Shown piece after piece: positions 54,215 to 63,501 of a DNA stretch of 64,000 nt; the stretch's first letter is position 1; the number at the start of each line of letters is the position of its first letter. The stretch is taken from the NCBI GenBank assembly GCA_947501845.1, contig CANMXP010000007.1:1-64000 (forward strand), read 5' to 3'. Source of the DNA: an uncultured Flavobacteriaceae bacterium (GTDB lineage: Bacteria; Bacteroidota; Bacteroidia; Flavobacteriales; Flavobacteriaceae). Under the pieces are notes generated by a model, which saw only the letters and a program-made list of their open reading frames with translations, searched no databases and was not told the DNA's origin. The position numbers and the translations under genes are program-made.

Positions 54215-55231
54215 ATGATTACTGTTGCAATCAATGGTTTTGGAAGAATAGGCAGGCGGGTTTTTAGATTACTTCAAGATTATAAAAACATAAAAGTTGT
54301 TGCTATTAACGATTTAGCAGACACTAAAACATTAAGCCACCTTCTTAAATATGATAGTGTTCATGGACTATTTAAAGGCCATGTATCATATAACAATAGC
54401 TGTATTATTGTAGATGAAGAAAAAATTCCTTTATTAAATAATAACCATCCTAAAGCTATTGATTGGAAACCATACGATGTAGATTTTGTTATTGAAGCCA
54501 CTGGAAAATTTAAAACAGCTTCAGAACTACATAGCCATATAGATAATGGGGCAAAATGTGTCGTACTAAGCGTCCCTCCTTCAGAAGATACTATAAAAAC
54601 AATTGTTCCAGGTGTCAATGATAACATTATAGATGGTTCTGAAACGATCATTTCCAATGCATCGTGCACAACCAACAATGCAGCACCCATGATTGATGTA
54701 ATCAATAAACTTTGTGGTATCAACCAAGCTTATATCACTACGGTGCATTCATATACGACCGATCAAAGCTTACATGACCAACCACATCGTGATCTACGTC
54801 GCTCAAGAGCAGCTAGTCAATCTATTGTACCTACTACCACTGGAGCTGCGAAAGCACTGACTAAAATATTCCCTGATCTATCAGATGTTATAGGGGGTTG
54901 TGGCATCAGGGTTCCTGTTATAAATGGCTCTTTAACGGATATCACTTTTAATGTAAAAAAACATGTCTCAATAAAAGATATAAATAACGCTTTTAAAGAA
55001 GCTTCTGAAAATCATTATAAAGGTATTTTAGAATATACTGAGGATCCTATCGTTTCTATTGACATAGTAGGAAACACCCATTCTTGTATTTTTGATTCTG
55101 GTATGACGTCGGTAATTGGAAACATGGTAAAAATAATAGGTTGGTATGATAATGAGAGTGGTTATTCTAAACGAATAATTGATTTAATATGCGATTTGTC
55201 GGTAAAAAAGTGTATTTTATCGATAAAATAA
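54215..55231 (+). CDS. gap: Glyceraldehyde-3-phosphate dehydrogenase (type I)
   Basis: A 338-residue GAPDH. The Rossmann start is NGFGRIGRRVFRLL, the active Cys is in ASCTTNNAAPM (second site Asn in place of the common Cys), followed by TVHSYTTDQSLHDQPHRDLRRSRAASQSIVPTTTGAAKA and WYDNESGYSKR. It oxidises glyceraldehyde 3-phosphate with phosphate in glycolysis or runs in reverse. The TTDQ-DQPHRDLRRSRAA pattern resembles the form common in Bacteroidota and in chloroplast GapA, so NADP use is possible. It follows lipA by 2 bases, an unusual partner. Confidence 0.93.
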   Translation: MITVAINGFGRIGRRVFRLLQDYKNIKVVAINDLADTKTLSHLLKYDSVHGLFKGHVSYNNSCIIVDEEKIPLLNNNHPKAIDWKPYDVDFVIEATGKFKTASELHSHIDNGAKCVVLSVPPSEDTIKTIVPGVNDNIIDGSETIISNASCTTNNAAPMIDVINKLCGINQAYITTVHSYTTDQSLHDQPHRDLRRSRAASQSIVPTTTGAAKALTKIFPDLSDVIGGCGIRVPVINGSLTDITFNVKKHVSIKDINNAFKEASENHYKGILEYTEDPIVSIDIVGNTHSCIFDSGMTSVIGNMVKIIGWYDNESGYSKRIIDLICDLSVKKCILSIK

Positions 55232-55232
55232 T

Positions 55233-55240
55233 TATATTTG
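55233..55240 (+). promoter_or_regulatory. Promoter -7 element for the TPR hybrid kinase
   Basis: TATATTTG matches TAnnTTTG and overlaps the TTG that would otherwise be an upstream start, which supports the ATG at 55259 (18 bases downstream) as the true start. Confidence 0.5.
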
Positions 55241-55258
55241 CTGGTAATATTGAATAGA

Positions 55259-57496
55259 ATGTCCCAAGTTAAAAACTACATATACATTATACTAATGTTA
55301 TTTAGTCTGAGCGTTTCATCTCAAAAAACCATTGATGATGATCCTGAAATTCAGCAGAATAACATTAACTACCGTATCGAGCAATCTCAAGTAGAATTGG
55401 AGAAATACAACTATTACGATGCTCAAAAAAACCTAGATGAAGCCTTAAAATTGGCTGAAAGCTCAGGTAATAAAAAAAGTATTGGGATTATTTATGCTAT
55501 TAAAGGGAAGCTTCAACTCATCATTGAAGAGGAGGACAATGCCATAAAATCGCTTAATAAGGCCATAGAAGTACAAAGAATTATTAATGACAATAAAAAC
55601 CTAGGAAAGTCTTATAAAATTTTTGGAGATGTTTATTTAGCAAAAAAGGATTATCATCAAGCTCTAGACTCTTATAGAGCAGCAAAATCAAAATACCAAG
55701 AAGAAGGACTAGACGAAAATTTAGCTGAAGTACTTTTATCTGAAGGCAAGACCTATATGTTTCTAAAAAATTATAGAAAAGCAAGAGACATTATTGAGCA
55801 ATCTTTGGCCCAAGCAAAAAAAGGTGATTATAAAAAAATTCTGAGTGAAGCCCTAATCAATCATGGTATTATATATAATAAATTAAATGATAATGAAAAA
55901 GCCTTGGCTTTTGCTATTGAAGGTATAGAAATCGCTAAAAAAAATAGCTTTATAAGGATACTTAACAAAGGATATTCAGTTATTAGTGATATATATTATG
56001 ATACCAAAGAATACAGAATTTCAAGAGAGTATTTAAAAGAGTATTCAAACCTCTCTGATTCCATAAGGAATTTAACACGATTAAACTCCTCAAAAGATCA
56101 AGAGACACAATACCTATTAAACGAGGCCAATGAAAAGAATATTGAGATCGAAGAACAATTAGAAAAAGCCGAAGACGATAAAAATTTAGGGACTTTAATT
56201 TCTATTTTAAGTGTTGCCTTAATCACTATTCTATCCCTATTAACTTTATCACTTTACAAAAACAACAACATAAGACTTAAAACCAATAATATGCTTCATA
56301 AAAAAAATGGGGAACTTATTATTGCAAAAGAAAAAGCGGAGTTGGCGTCAAAAACCAAAGCTAATTTCTTATCTACAGTAACTCACGAGTTGCGTACACC
56401 GCTTTATGCTGTAACAGGATTAAGTAATATGCTACTGGACGAAAACCCAAAACCCGAACAAGTTCAGCATTTAAAGTCGTTAAAATTTTCTGGCGATTAC
56501 CTTTTAACCTTTATTAATGATATACTCCAAATAAATAAAATTGAAGCAAATAAAGTTGATATTGAACCTGAATCGTTCAACCTAAAAAAGAAAATACAAA
56601 ATATTGTTTTAGCCCTCAATAATTCTGCTCTCGATAACAATGTTAAAATTCATTCTGAATACGATATCGACCTCCCAGAGAATTTTATTGCTGACCAATT
56701 AAAAATTTCTCAAATCCTCATTAATTTAATAGGTAACTCCATTAAGTTTACTAAAGATGGAGATATCTGGATTAGAGTATATAAAATAGATATAAAAGAT
56801 AATATTTATACTTTACGCTTTGAAGTAGAGGACAACGGTATTGGTATTAGCCAAGAAAAGCAGGACAACATGTTTGAGAGCTTTTCACAGGGATCCATCC
56901 AAATAAATCGTAAATATGGTGGTACAGGTTTAGGATTATCAATTGTAAAAGGATTAATTGATATTTTAAAAGGAAAAATCTATGTGAAAAGTGAACTGGA
57001 TAAAGGAACCACATTCTACTTCGAAATACCTCTTGAATATACATCTATAGAAGAGACTAAAGACAATAAAGCACCTTATTTTGATGGTGATACTAGTACA
57101 TTAGATTTAACCAATGTTAAGATTTTGGTTGTTGAAGACAATAAAATAAACCAAATGATCACCAAAAAGATTCTTACTAAAATGAAACTTAAGTGTGATA
57201 TTGTCGATAATGGAGAGGAAGCTGTTGAAATGATTAAGGCTAATAAATATGATATTATTTTAATGGATATTCATATGCCTGGCATAAGTGGTATGGAAGC
57301 AACCAAAAGAGTTCGATCTTTTGATAAAGAACTAACCATTTTTGCGTTAACTGCAGTTACTATTGAAGATAAAATGCATGAATTTGATGAAGCTGGCTTT
57401 ACCGATATTATTCCAAAACCATTTAAACAAGAGGAATTCGAGAAAAAACTTTATAACGCTTTAGCTACCAATAACGATAAATCTGCTACAGCTTAG
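55259..57496 (+). CDS. TPR-containing hybrid sensor histidine kinase
   Basis: About 745 residues. A signal peptide (IYIILMLFSLSVSSQ) is followed by a periplasmic array of TPR repeats (about 35-280), one membrane helix (about 312-335), a HisKA domain with the phospho-His in LSTVTHELRTPLYAVTG (near residue 376), an HATPase domain (ILINLIGNSIKFTKDG, FEVEDNGIGIS, GGTGLGLSIVKGL), and a C-terminal receiver domain (VVEDNKINQMITKKIL, phospho-Asp in LMDIHMPG, FTDIIPKPFK). No DNA-binding part is present, so a separate output protein is implied. Ligand unknown. Confidence 0.9.
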   Translation: MSQVKNYIYIILMLFSLSVSSQKTIDDDPEIQQNNINYRIEQSQVELEKYNYYDAQKNLDEALKLAESSGNKKSIGIIYAIKGKLQLIIEEEDNAIKSLNKAIEVQRIINDNKNLGKSYKIFGDVYLAKKDYHQALDSYRAAKSKYQEEGLDENLAEVLLSEGKTYMFLKNYRKARDIIEQSLAQAKKGDYKKILSEALINHGIIYNKLNDNEKALAFAIEGIEIAKKNSFIRILNKGYSVISDIYYDTKEYRISREYLKEYSNLSDSIRNLTRLNSSKDQETQYLLNEANEKNIEIEEQLEKAEDDKNLGTLISILSVALITILSLLTLSLYKNNNIRLKTNNMLHKKNGELIIAKEKAELASKTKANFLSTVTHELRTPLYAVTGLSNMLLDENPKPEQVQHLKSLKFSGDYLLTFINDILQINKIEANKVDIEPESFNLKKKIQNIVLALNNSALDNNVKIHSEYDIDLPENFIADQLKISQILINLIGNSIKFTKDGDIWIRVYKIDIKDNIYTLRFEVEDNGIGISQEKQDNMFESFSQGSIQINRKYGGTGLGLSIVKGLIDILKGKIYVKSELDKGTTFYFEIPLEYTSIEETKDNKAPYFDGDTSTLDLTNVKILVVEDNKINQMITKKILTKMKLKCDIVDNGEEAVEMIKANKYDIILMDIHMPGISGMEATKRVRSFDKELTIFALTAVTIEDKMHEFDEAGFTDIIPKPFKQEEFEKKLYNALATNNDKSATA

Positions 57497-58496
57497 TTTT
57501 TATAAAACCTTTTATCAACTCATTTATTTTTACTTCATCATTAATTAAAATACTAATTGGTAGGTAAAACAGTTTTTCCTTTAAAGATTCATACTGTTTT
57601 AAACGCATAAAATCTTTTTCGGTGGTTACTATCAATTCTTTTTTATTCAGCTCAAGGATATCTTCTTTCGAAAATTCATGGTGGTCTTTAAAATTTAAAT
57701 GCTCAAACGTTAATCCATTCTCGTTTAAAAAACTAACTAATGGTGATGCATTAGCAATACCAGTAACTAAAGTAAAATCCTGTAAATCTTTAATATCTTT
57801 AGTTGTATCACTAGAAATAACACTATTTGAGTAACTAATCGAACTAAAAAACACATGTTGAGTGGCTTCGGGGTTTATTTGTTGTAAAATGGCGCTTTTT
57901 TCGCTATCACTTAAATCCTTTGGGCATTTGGTAACAACAATAACATGAGCGCGTTTAGCACCATTTCTAGGTTCACGTAAATTACCAGTAGGCAAAACAA
58001 TGTCTTTAAAATACGGATTATTATAGGTCGTAAGCAAAATGTTAAACCCAGCTTTTACTTTTCTATGTTGGAAAGCATCATCCAGTAAAATTATTTCAGG
58101 AGGATTATCTTTTAACTGTAATTGTTTAATACCATTATTCCTATTTGCATCAACAGCCACAAGTATGTCTTTTTTAAACTTATTATAAAACTGAAAAGGC
58201 TCATCTCCTATCGATTCTACCGTAGTATCTTTATTTGCCAATTGAAAACCTTCAGTTTTGCGCTTATAGCCCCTGCTTAAAGTAGCCACAAGGTAATCAT
58301 CCTTTAAAAGATTAATTAAGTACTCAATCATAGGTGTTTTTCCAGTGCCTCCAACACTCAAATTCCCAACACAAATCACAGGAATGTCATAAGACATAGA
58401 TTTTTTAATTCCAAAATCATATAACTTATTCCGTAACCATGTTATTAAATAGTAAATAGGTACAACGGGAAATAAAATGTAACGCAAAAAAATCAT
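57486..58496 (-). CDS. lpxK: Tetraacyldisaccharide 4'-kinase
   Basis: About 336 residues from the ATG at 58496 (IFLRYILFPVVPIYYLITWLRN, the usual flavobacterial start; a GTG 39 bases upstream is also in frame). It contains the P-loop VGNLSVGGTGKTP near residue 45, LSRGYKRKT, the DDAFQHRKVK motif, GNLREP and a C-terminal TTEKDFMRL. LpxK phosphorylates the 4' position of the lipid A disaccharide in the inner membrane. Its tail overlaps the hybrid kinase end by 11 bases on the other strand, and it is divergent from the Nif3 gene. Confidence 0.92.
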   Translation of the reverse strand: MIFLRYILFPVVPIYYLITWLRNKLYDFGIKKSMSYDIPVICVGNLSVGGTGKTPMIEYLINLLKDDYLVATLSRGYKRKTEGFQLANKDTTVESIGDEPFQFYNKFKKDILVAVDANRNNGIKQLQLKDNPPEIILLDDAFQHRKVKAGFNILLTTYNNPYFKDIVLPTGNLREPRNGAKRAHVIVVTKCPKDLSDSEKSAILQQINPEATQHVFFSSISYSNSVISSDTTKDIKDLQDFTLVTGIANASPLVSFLNENGLTFEHLNFKDHHEFSKEDILELNKKELIVTTEKDFMRLKQYESLKEKLFYLPISILINDEVKINELIKGFIKTKL

Positions 58497-58516
58497 CACA
58501 ACGAATGTAATTATTT

Positions 58517-58524
58517 TATCTTTG
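58517..58524 (+). promoter_or_regulatory. Promoter -7 element for the Nif3-like gene
   Basis: TATCTTTG lies 18 bases before the ATG at 58543. It covers a TTG at 58522 that is in frame, so that TTG is unlikely to be the start. Confidence 0.5.
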
Positions 58525-58542
58525 AATTTAAACACAAATACG

Positions 58543-59637
58543 ATGATTGTTCAAGACGTTATTAATCACTTAGAAGAATTAGCTCCATTGGCTTATGCAG
58601 AAGATTTTGACAATGTTGGGCTTTTAGTTGGTAATAAGAACGAAAAACTAACGGGGGTTCTTGTTACCTTAGATACACTTGAAACTGTAGTAGATGAAGC
58701 TATAAAAGAAAATTGTAACCTTATAGTTAGTTTCCATCCTATTATTTTTAAGGGCTTAAAAAAACTTACAGGCAAGAATTATGTAGAGCGGGTCGTCATG
58801 AAAGCGATTAAACACGACATCGCTATTTATAGCATGCACACCGCTTTAGATAATGCTCTACAAGGTGTAAACGATATGATTAGCAATCAATTAGAACTTA
58901 TTAATAAGCATATCTTAATTCCACAATCTGAAACCATAAAAAAGCTAACGACTTATGTCCCAAAAAACGAAGCCGAACAATTACGAACCGCTTTATTCAA
59001 TTCAGGAGCAGGAAGCATAGGTGACTATACCAACTGTAGCTTCAATATAGAAGGCTATGGGACTTTTAACGGTAGCGAAAACTCCAATCCAACAAAAGGA
59101 AAAAAAGGACACACACATACCGAAGCAGAAACTAAGATTACGATCACTTATGCTAAGCATTTAGAATCTAAAGTTATTAAGACCCTTTTTGATTCGCATA
59201 GCTACGAAGAAGTTGCTTATGAAATTACGACACTAGAAAATAAAAACCAAAACATAGGCATAGGTATGATTGGCGAATTAAAGGAATCAATGGATGCACC
59301 TCACTTTTTAAATTATTTAAAAACCAAAATGAACACGGTATGTATTAGACATTCTTCGTTCTTAAACAAACCAATAAAGAAAATTGCAGTTTTAGGAGGA
59401 TCTGGGAGTTTTGCCATCGCGGCAGCCAAAGCATCTGGGGCTGATGCTTTTATAACTTCAGATTTAAAATATCATGATTTTTTTACAGCTGAAAACCGCA
59501 TTCTTTTAGCAGATATTGGACATTATGAAAGTGAACAGTTCACAAAAAATCTTTTAGTAGCTTATCTTACAAAAAAAATTACTAATTTTGCAATCATTTT
59601 ATCAAAGACAAATACCAATCCTGTTAAGTATTTTTAA
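58543..59637 (+). CDS. Nif3-like dinuclear metal center protein
   Basis: About 364 residues of the Nif3/YbgI (DUF34) family, toroidal hexamers with a two-metal site. Metal-binding His/Asp motifs are visible: VSFHPIIFKGLK, YSMHTALDN, and at the end LLADIGHYESEQFT. A central PII-like insertion (about 130-245, with FNSGAGSIGDYTNCSFNIEGYGTF) is typical of the long form. Biochemical function remains uncertain in the literature; the family has been linked to GTP cyclohydrolase activity and metal insertion. A zinc-ribbon-family gene follows within 3 bases, a conserved neighbour. Confidence 0.88.
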   Translation: MIVQDVINHLEELAPLAYAEDFDNVGLLVGNKNEKLTGVLVTLDTLETVVDEAIKENCNLIVSFHPIIFKGLKKLTGKNYVERVVMKAIKHDIAIYSMHTALDNALQGVNDMISNQLELINKHILIPQSETIKKLTTYVPKNEAEQLRTALFNSGAGSIGDYTNCSFNIEGYGTFNGSENSNPTKGKKGHTHTEAETKITITYAKHLESKVIKTLFDSHSYEEVAYEITTLENKNQNIGIGMIGELKESMDAPHFLNYLKTKMNTVCIRHSSFLNKPIKKIAVLGGSGSFAIAAAKASGADAFITSDLKYHDFFTAENRILLADIGHYESEQFTKNLLVAYLTKKITNFAIILSKTNTNPVKYF

Positions 59638-59640
59638 AGT

Positions 59641-60420
59641 ATGGCTAAAAAGAAAGAAGTAACTGTAGAAGAGCGCTTAAGAGCTTTATACGATTTACAA
59701 CTAATCGATTCTCGCATAGATGAAATCAGAAATGTTCGTGGAGAACTTCCTTTAGAAGTTCGGGATTTAGAAGATGAAGTTGCTGGACTAAACATAAGAT
59801 TAGAAAAACTTGTTGCAAGTTTAGAAGTTATAGATAATGATATAGCTTCAAAGAAAAACCTTATTGAAGAATCTAAAGCTTTAATAAAAAAGTACAGTGA
59901 ACAACAAAAAAATGTTAGAAATAACAGAGAATATAACTCTTTAACCAAAGAAGTTGAATTTCAAGAATTAGAAATTCAATTGGCTGAGAAGCATATTAAA
60001 GAATTTAAAGCTCAAATAGAGCAGAAAAAAGAAGTTATAGGCGAAACAAAAGAACGCTTAAAGGAGCGTGAAACGCATTTAAAGCACAAAAAAGGTGAAT
60101 TAGATGCTATTTTAGCTGAAACTGAAAAGGAAGAACAAGCCTTAATTGAAAAATCTGAAGTTTACAAAACTCAAATCGAAGAACGATTAGTAGCTGCATA
60201 CAACAGAATTCGTCAAAATGTAAAAAATGGCTTGGCGGTAGTACCAATAGAAAGAGGTGCTTCTGGAGGATCTTTCTTTACTATTCCACCACAAATACAG
60301 GTTGAAATCGCCTCTCGTAAAAAAGTAATTACCGATGAGCATAGTGGTAGAATTTTAGTAGATGCTACGTTAGCCGAAGAACAAAAAGCAAAAATGGAAA
60401 AAATGTTTTCAAAACTATAA
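59641..60420 (+). CDS. CdsZ/zf-RING_7 family coiled-coil protein without zinc-binding cysteines
   Basis: A 259-residue protein made of a long helical coiled coil (about residues 8-200, with the NNREYNSLTKEVEFQELEI box) and a C-terminal degenerate zinc ribbon. The family form is CxGC...IPPQ...CexCGRIL; here the same positions read GASGGSFFTIPPQIQVEIASR and DEHSGRILVD, so all four cysteines are gone while the flanking residues remain. No other cysteine is present in the chain. In other phyla the family has been linked to septation or to RNA. It follows the Nif3 gene by 3 bases. Confidence 0.85.
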   Translation: MAKKKEVTVEERLRALYDLQLIDSRIDEIRNVRGELPLEVRDLEDEVAGLNIRLEKLVASLEVIDNDIASKKNLIEESKALIKKYSEQQKNVRNNREYNSLTKEVEFQELEIQLAEKHIKEFKAQIEQKKEVIGETKERLKERETHLKHKKGELDAILAETEKEEQALIEKSEVYKTQIEERLVAAYNRIRQNVKNGLAVVPIERGASGGSFFTIPPQIQVEIASRKKVITDEHSGRILVDATLAEEQKAKMEKMFSKL

Positions 60421-60442
60421 TCCATTATCACATATATATTTT

Positions 60443-60473
60443 AAAGCCTTCACCATGATGAAGGCTTTTTTAT
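60443..60473 (+). terminator. Intrinsic terminator after the coiled-coil gene
   Basis: AAAGCCTTCA (60443-60452) pairs with TGAAGGCTTT (60459-60468) around a 6-base loop, followed by TTT. It ends the Nif3-coiled-coil unit. Confidence 0.75.
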
Positions 60474-60551
60474 TGAAGTGATTTAAACTTTTCTACTCCA
60501 TTTTTAAGGTTTCGTATTTTTATTCGTCTATTATAAAACAAAAATATAGCC

Positions 60552-61208
60552 ATGAAGAACATAATTCCATTATTTATTTTAGCTCTTTTATTTAGTTGTC
60601 AGAATACAGCACAAGTCAATTCTGAGCAACAAGCTGTCATCAATGCAGAACCTGTTAAAGTTCCTTTAAAAAATGGAAAAGCCCGAGCTTATTTTGCCAG
60701 TGGTTGTTTTTGGTGCGTAGAAGCCATTTACGAAAGTATTAAAGGCGTTGAAGAATCTATTTCTGGATATTCTGGTGGCCATACCAAGAACCCGACTTAT
60801 GCAGCAAGTAATACAGGAAGAACAGGTCATGCAGAAGCTGTTGAAATTATTTACGATCCAAAAATTGTGAGTTTTGAGACTTTAGTAGATGTGTATTTTG
60901 GCTCGCAAAATGTGACACAAGTAAACGGGCAAGGTAATGATAGAGGTCCTCAGTACCGTTCTATTATTTTTTATCAAAACGATGCACAAAAGCAAATCAT
61001 TTTAAAGAAGAAAGAAGCTTTAGCAAAAAAACTGGGTGTTAAAATAGCTGCTGAAATTTATCCGTTTCAAAAATTCTGGGTTGCAGAGGATTATCATCAA
61101 AATTATGAAAGGCTCCACCCCAATAATAGCTATATAAGGAATGTATCTATTCCCAGGTTAAATAGATTTAAAGCTAAATTCCCAGAGCTGTTAAAAAATA
61201 ATCATTAA
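60552..61208 (+). CDS. msrA: Peptide-methionine (S)-S-oxide reductase, lipoprotein
   Basis: A 218-residue MsrA with a lipoprotein signal (LFILALLFSC, Cys about residue 17). The active site GCFWCVEAIYESIKGV holds the catalytic Cys. SGYSGGHTKNPTY, HAEAVEIIYDP, and GNDRGPQYRSIIFY follow. Location outside the cytoplasm implies repair of oxidised methionines in envelope proteins. It stands alone between a terminator and the leftward kinase. Confidence 0.92.
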   Translation: MKNIIPLFILALLFSCQNTAQVNSEQQAVINAEPVKVPLKNGKARAYFASGCFWCVEAIYESIKGVEESISGYSGGHTKNPTYAASNTGRTGHAEAVEIIYDPKIVSFETLVDVYFGSQNVTQVNGQGNDRGPQYRSIIFYQNDAQKQIILKKKEALAKKLGVKIAAEIYPFQKFWVAEDYHQNYERLHPNNSYIRNVSIPRLNRFKAKFPELLKNNH

Positions 61209-61299
61209 TAGTTTTTAACTCAATTAGCAGCACTCCCTTCTAACAATCATACGAATAACAACCTATAAAGTTTATTTAGAACAATAACTTCATAGGTTT

Positions 61300-63372
61300 T
61301 TATTGTCTGTCATTCAAAGGCTTAATACCAAAACGCTTTTCATACACGTTAGAAAAATAGCTGGTATGATTAAACCCAACCTCAAGAGAAAGTTCTTTAA
61401 GTGAAATATTGGGGGAATTTTGCAAAATCCCTCTTGCTTTTAAAAGTCTTATTTCTCGTATAAAATTATTAGGACTCAATCCTGTATTACTCTTGATTTT
61501 TCTGTAAAAAGAGCTTTTGGAAATATTAAACTCAAGAGCTATCATGTCTTGATTTAAAGACGTGTTATTTGAATTTTTTATAATATATTCCTTCAACTGA
61601 TCAATAAATAGATCTTTTTTTAAATTCTCTACACTAATGTTATGTTCTTTATTGTATGATTTTCTAGAAGCATGATTTTTAATACAATTATCAATACGTG
61701 TTAACAGTTCGCCTTTATTAAAAGGTTTTGTAATGTAATCGTCAATGCCTAATTTTAAAACATCCAATTTGGCATCCATATCGGTTTTTGCCGTTAGCAT
61801 AACAATGGGTATACCACTATTATTCTGGTTTAGTTTGGCAACCAAATCGTATCCGTTTAGTTTTGGCATCATGTAGTCTGTAATAATAAAGTCTATGGTG
61901 TTTTTGGCAATAATTTCTAGAGCTTCTAATCCATTTGAAGCTTCCATACAATGATAGCTTTTTAAAATAGACCTCAAGTATTTTCGCATATCATAATTAT
62001 CATCGACAATTAAAAAATAATAGTCCGAATTATTGATCAGTACATTTTCTATTACTTTAGGTTTTTGTAATTTTTCGATCGAGACCTTATCTTGTTCGTT
62101 AATCGTAGGCATGCTTTTCTCTAAAGGCAAGACTACAGTGAATTCACTCCCTTTGCCAAGTTCACTTTTTAAAGAAATGCTACCTTGGTGCAACTCAACA
62201 ATTTCTTTACAAAAAGCCAAGCCAACACCACTGCCACCAGATTTGTTAATGTCGTTATTAATCTGATAAAACCTATTAAAAACACTTTCAAATTCGCTGC
62301 TAGCTATACCAATACCAGTATCTGAAATTTTAAGAATTAGTTGTCCGTTTTCCTCATAGCTATCAATTGTAACTTTTCCTTTATGGGTATATTTTAAAGC
62401 ATTTATAATTAAATTATTAATTGCCTTTTCAAAAAACACAGTATCTATAAAAGAAAAATAATCTGATTTATTATCAGAAATATGGAAAGCAATATTTTTT
62501 TGACTGAACAAAGGCTCAAAATACATGTATTGTTTTCTAATCAAATTGGAGACATTGGTAGATTTTAACTGCAAGCTAAAGTTAGAAGATTGTATTTTGG
62601 CTAAATCCAGCACACTATCTACCATATCGGTAATCTTATGAATCTGTTTTTTTACGTTTTGTTGAATGCCTTGTGTTCGAGAAGAATTGGGAACAAGGTC
62701 CAAATCAGAAATATGTCCATTAATTAAAGCCAACGGCGTACGTATTTCATGAGAGATATTGGTGAAAAATTGCGATTTAAATTTATCTAATTCCTGCAAT
62801 TGTTCGGTTTTGGCTTGAAGTATTTTTTCATTACGGATATTGAGATTTTTAAAATAACTAATCACTATAAAAATACTAAAGAACAGAAAAGGCGGGTTCT
62901 TGTTATTCAATACAGAATGTGGATAGTGATTAAAGTATAAATTGGGGACATACAAACCTAATAAACAAATAACCAATATAATAATGTTCAATTTTCGATT
63001 ATCAATATAGATAAGCGAAATAGCTGGAGGTAATAAAAAATAATATTCTAAAAGTTCCCCAATATATAAGTAGTTAGAAAAAATAAAAGCAGTAACAGAC
63101 AGATTAAAAATAAATAAAAGACTAGCTGCAAAAAGCTTTTTCAGATAAAGTAAAACCTGCACACTTACAACGAAAGATAGCATAACGGCATAACTGATCG
63201 ACAACAGTCTATCAGTATAAAAATCCCCTATAAAAGTAAGTATCGTAAATAAATGCCAGGTATTACAAAAAATATGTAATAAAGTGATTTTTTTTAAATC
63301 ATTTATACTGGTATTTTCATCAGCGCCGAGAGTAAAATAGACTTTCAGCAGGTCAAGTATTTTTTTCAGCAT
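61300..63372 (-). CDS. One-chain hybrid histidine kinase with receiver and AraC output domain
   Basis: A 690-residue protein combining a whole two-component path in one chain. Residues 1-180 hold about six membrane helices. The HisKA box has H208 in TNISHEIRTPLALI, the HATPase spans about 310-420 (NNLIINALKYTHKG, DTGIGI, GSGVGLAFCKE), the receiver about 450-565 with phospho-Asp D499 in ITDYMMPKLNGYD, and the C-terminal AraC HTH lies at about 590-690. Unlike classic Bacteroidota hybrid systems it has no periplasmic beta-propeller/Y_Y_Y sensor, so it may sense the membrane or an inside signal. Direct repeats at 63464 and 63485 upstream may be its operator. Confidence 0.92.
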   Translation of the reverse strand: MLKKILDLLKVYFTLGADENTSINDLKKITLLHIFCNTWHLFTILTFIGDFYTDRLLSISYAVMLSFVVSVQVLLYLKKLFAASLLFIFNLSVTAFIFSNYLYIGELLEYYFLLPPAISLIYIDNRKLNIIILVICLLGLYVPNLYFNHYPHSVLNNKNPPFLFFSIFIVISYFKNLNIRNEKILQAKTEQLQELDKFKSQFFTNISHEIRTPLALINGHISDLDLVPNSSRTQGIQQNVKKQIHKITDMVDSVLDLAKIQSSNFSLQLKSTNVSNLIRKQYMYFEPLFSQKNIAFHISDNKSDYFSFIDTVFFEKAINNLIINALKYTHKGKVTIDSYEENGQLILKISDTGIGIASSEFESVFNRFYQINNDINKSGGSGVGLAFCKEIVELHQGSISLKSELGKGSEFTVVLPLEKSMPTINEQDKVSIEKLQKPKVIENVLINNSDYYFLIVDDNYDMRKYLRSILKSYHCMEASNGLEALEIIAKNTIDFIITDYMMPKLNGYDLVAKLNQNNSGIPIVMLTAKTDMDAKLDVLKLGIDDYITKPFNKGELLTRIDNCIKNHASRKSYNKEHNISVENLKKDLFIDQLKEYIIKNSNNTSLNQDMIALEFNISKSSFYRKIKSNTGLSPNNFIREIRLLKARGILQNSPNISLKELSLEVGFNHTSYFSNVYEKRFGIKPLNDRQ

Positions 63373-63463
63373 TTATTGAGTTTGAGATGTTTTTTAATAT
63401 ATGTTCCAAAAATAAAAATCCAAAGTAAGTTTTTGCGCTAAAACCAGCTTAAAATCAGCAAAT

Positions 63464-63501
63464 GACCAATTTGTGATGTTAGTCGACCAATTTGTGATGT
63501 T
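63464..63501. promoter_or_regulatory. Direct-repeat operator candidate upstream of the hybrid kinase
   Basis: GACCAATTTGTGATGTT occurs at 63464-63480 and 63485-63501, i.e. 21 bases apart, or two helical turns. It lies about 92 bases upstream of the kinase start at 63372, reading from the other strand. AraC-type proteins usually bind direct repeats spaced in this way, so autoregulation by the fused AraC domain is a fair inference. A looser third half (GATCTGTGATAT) is seen at 63541-63552. Confidence 0.5.
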
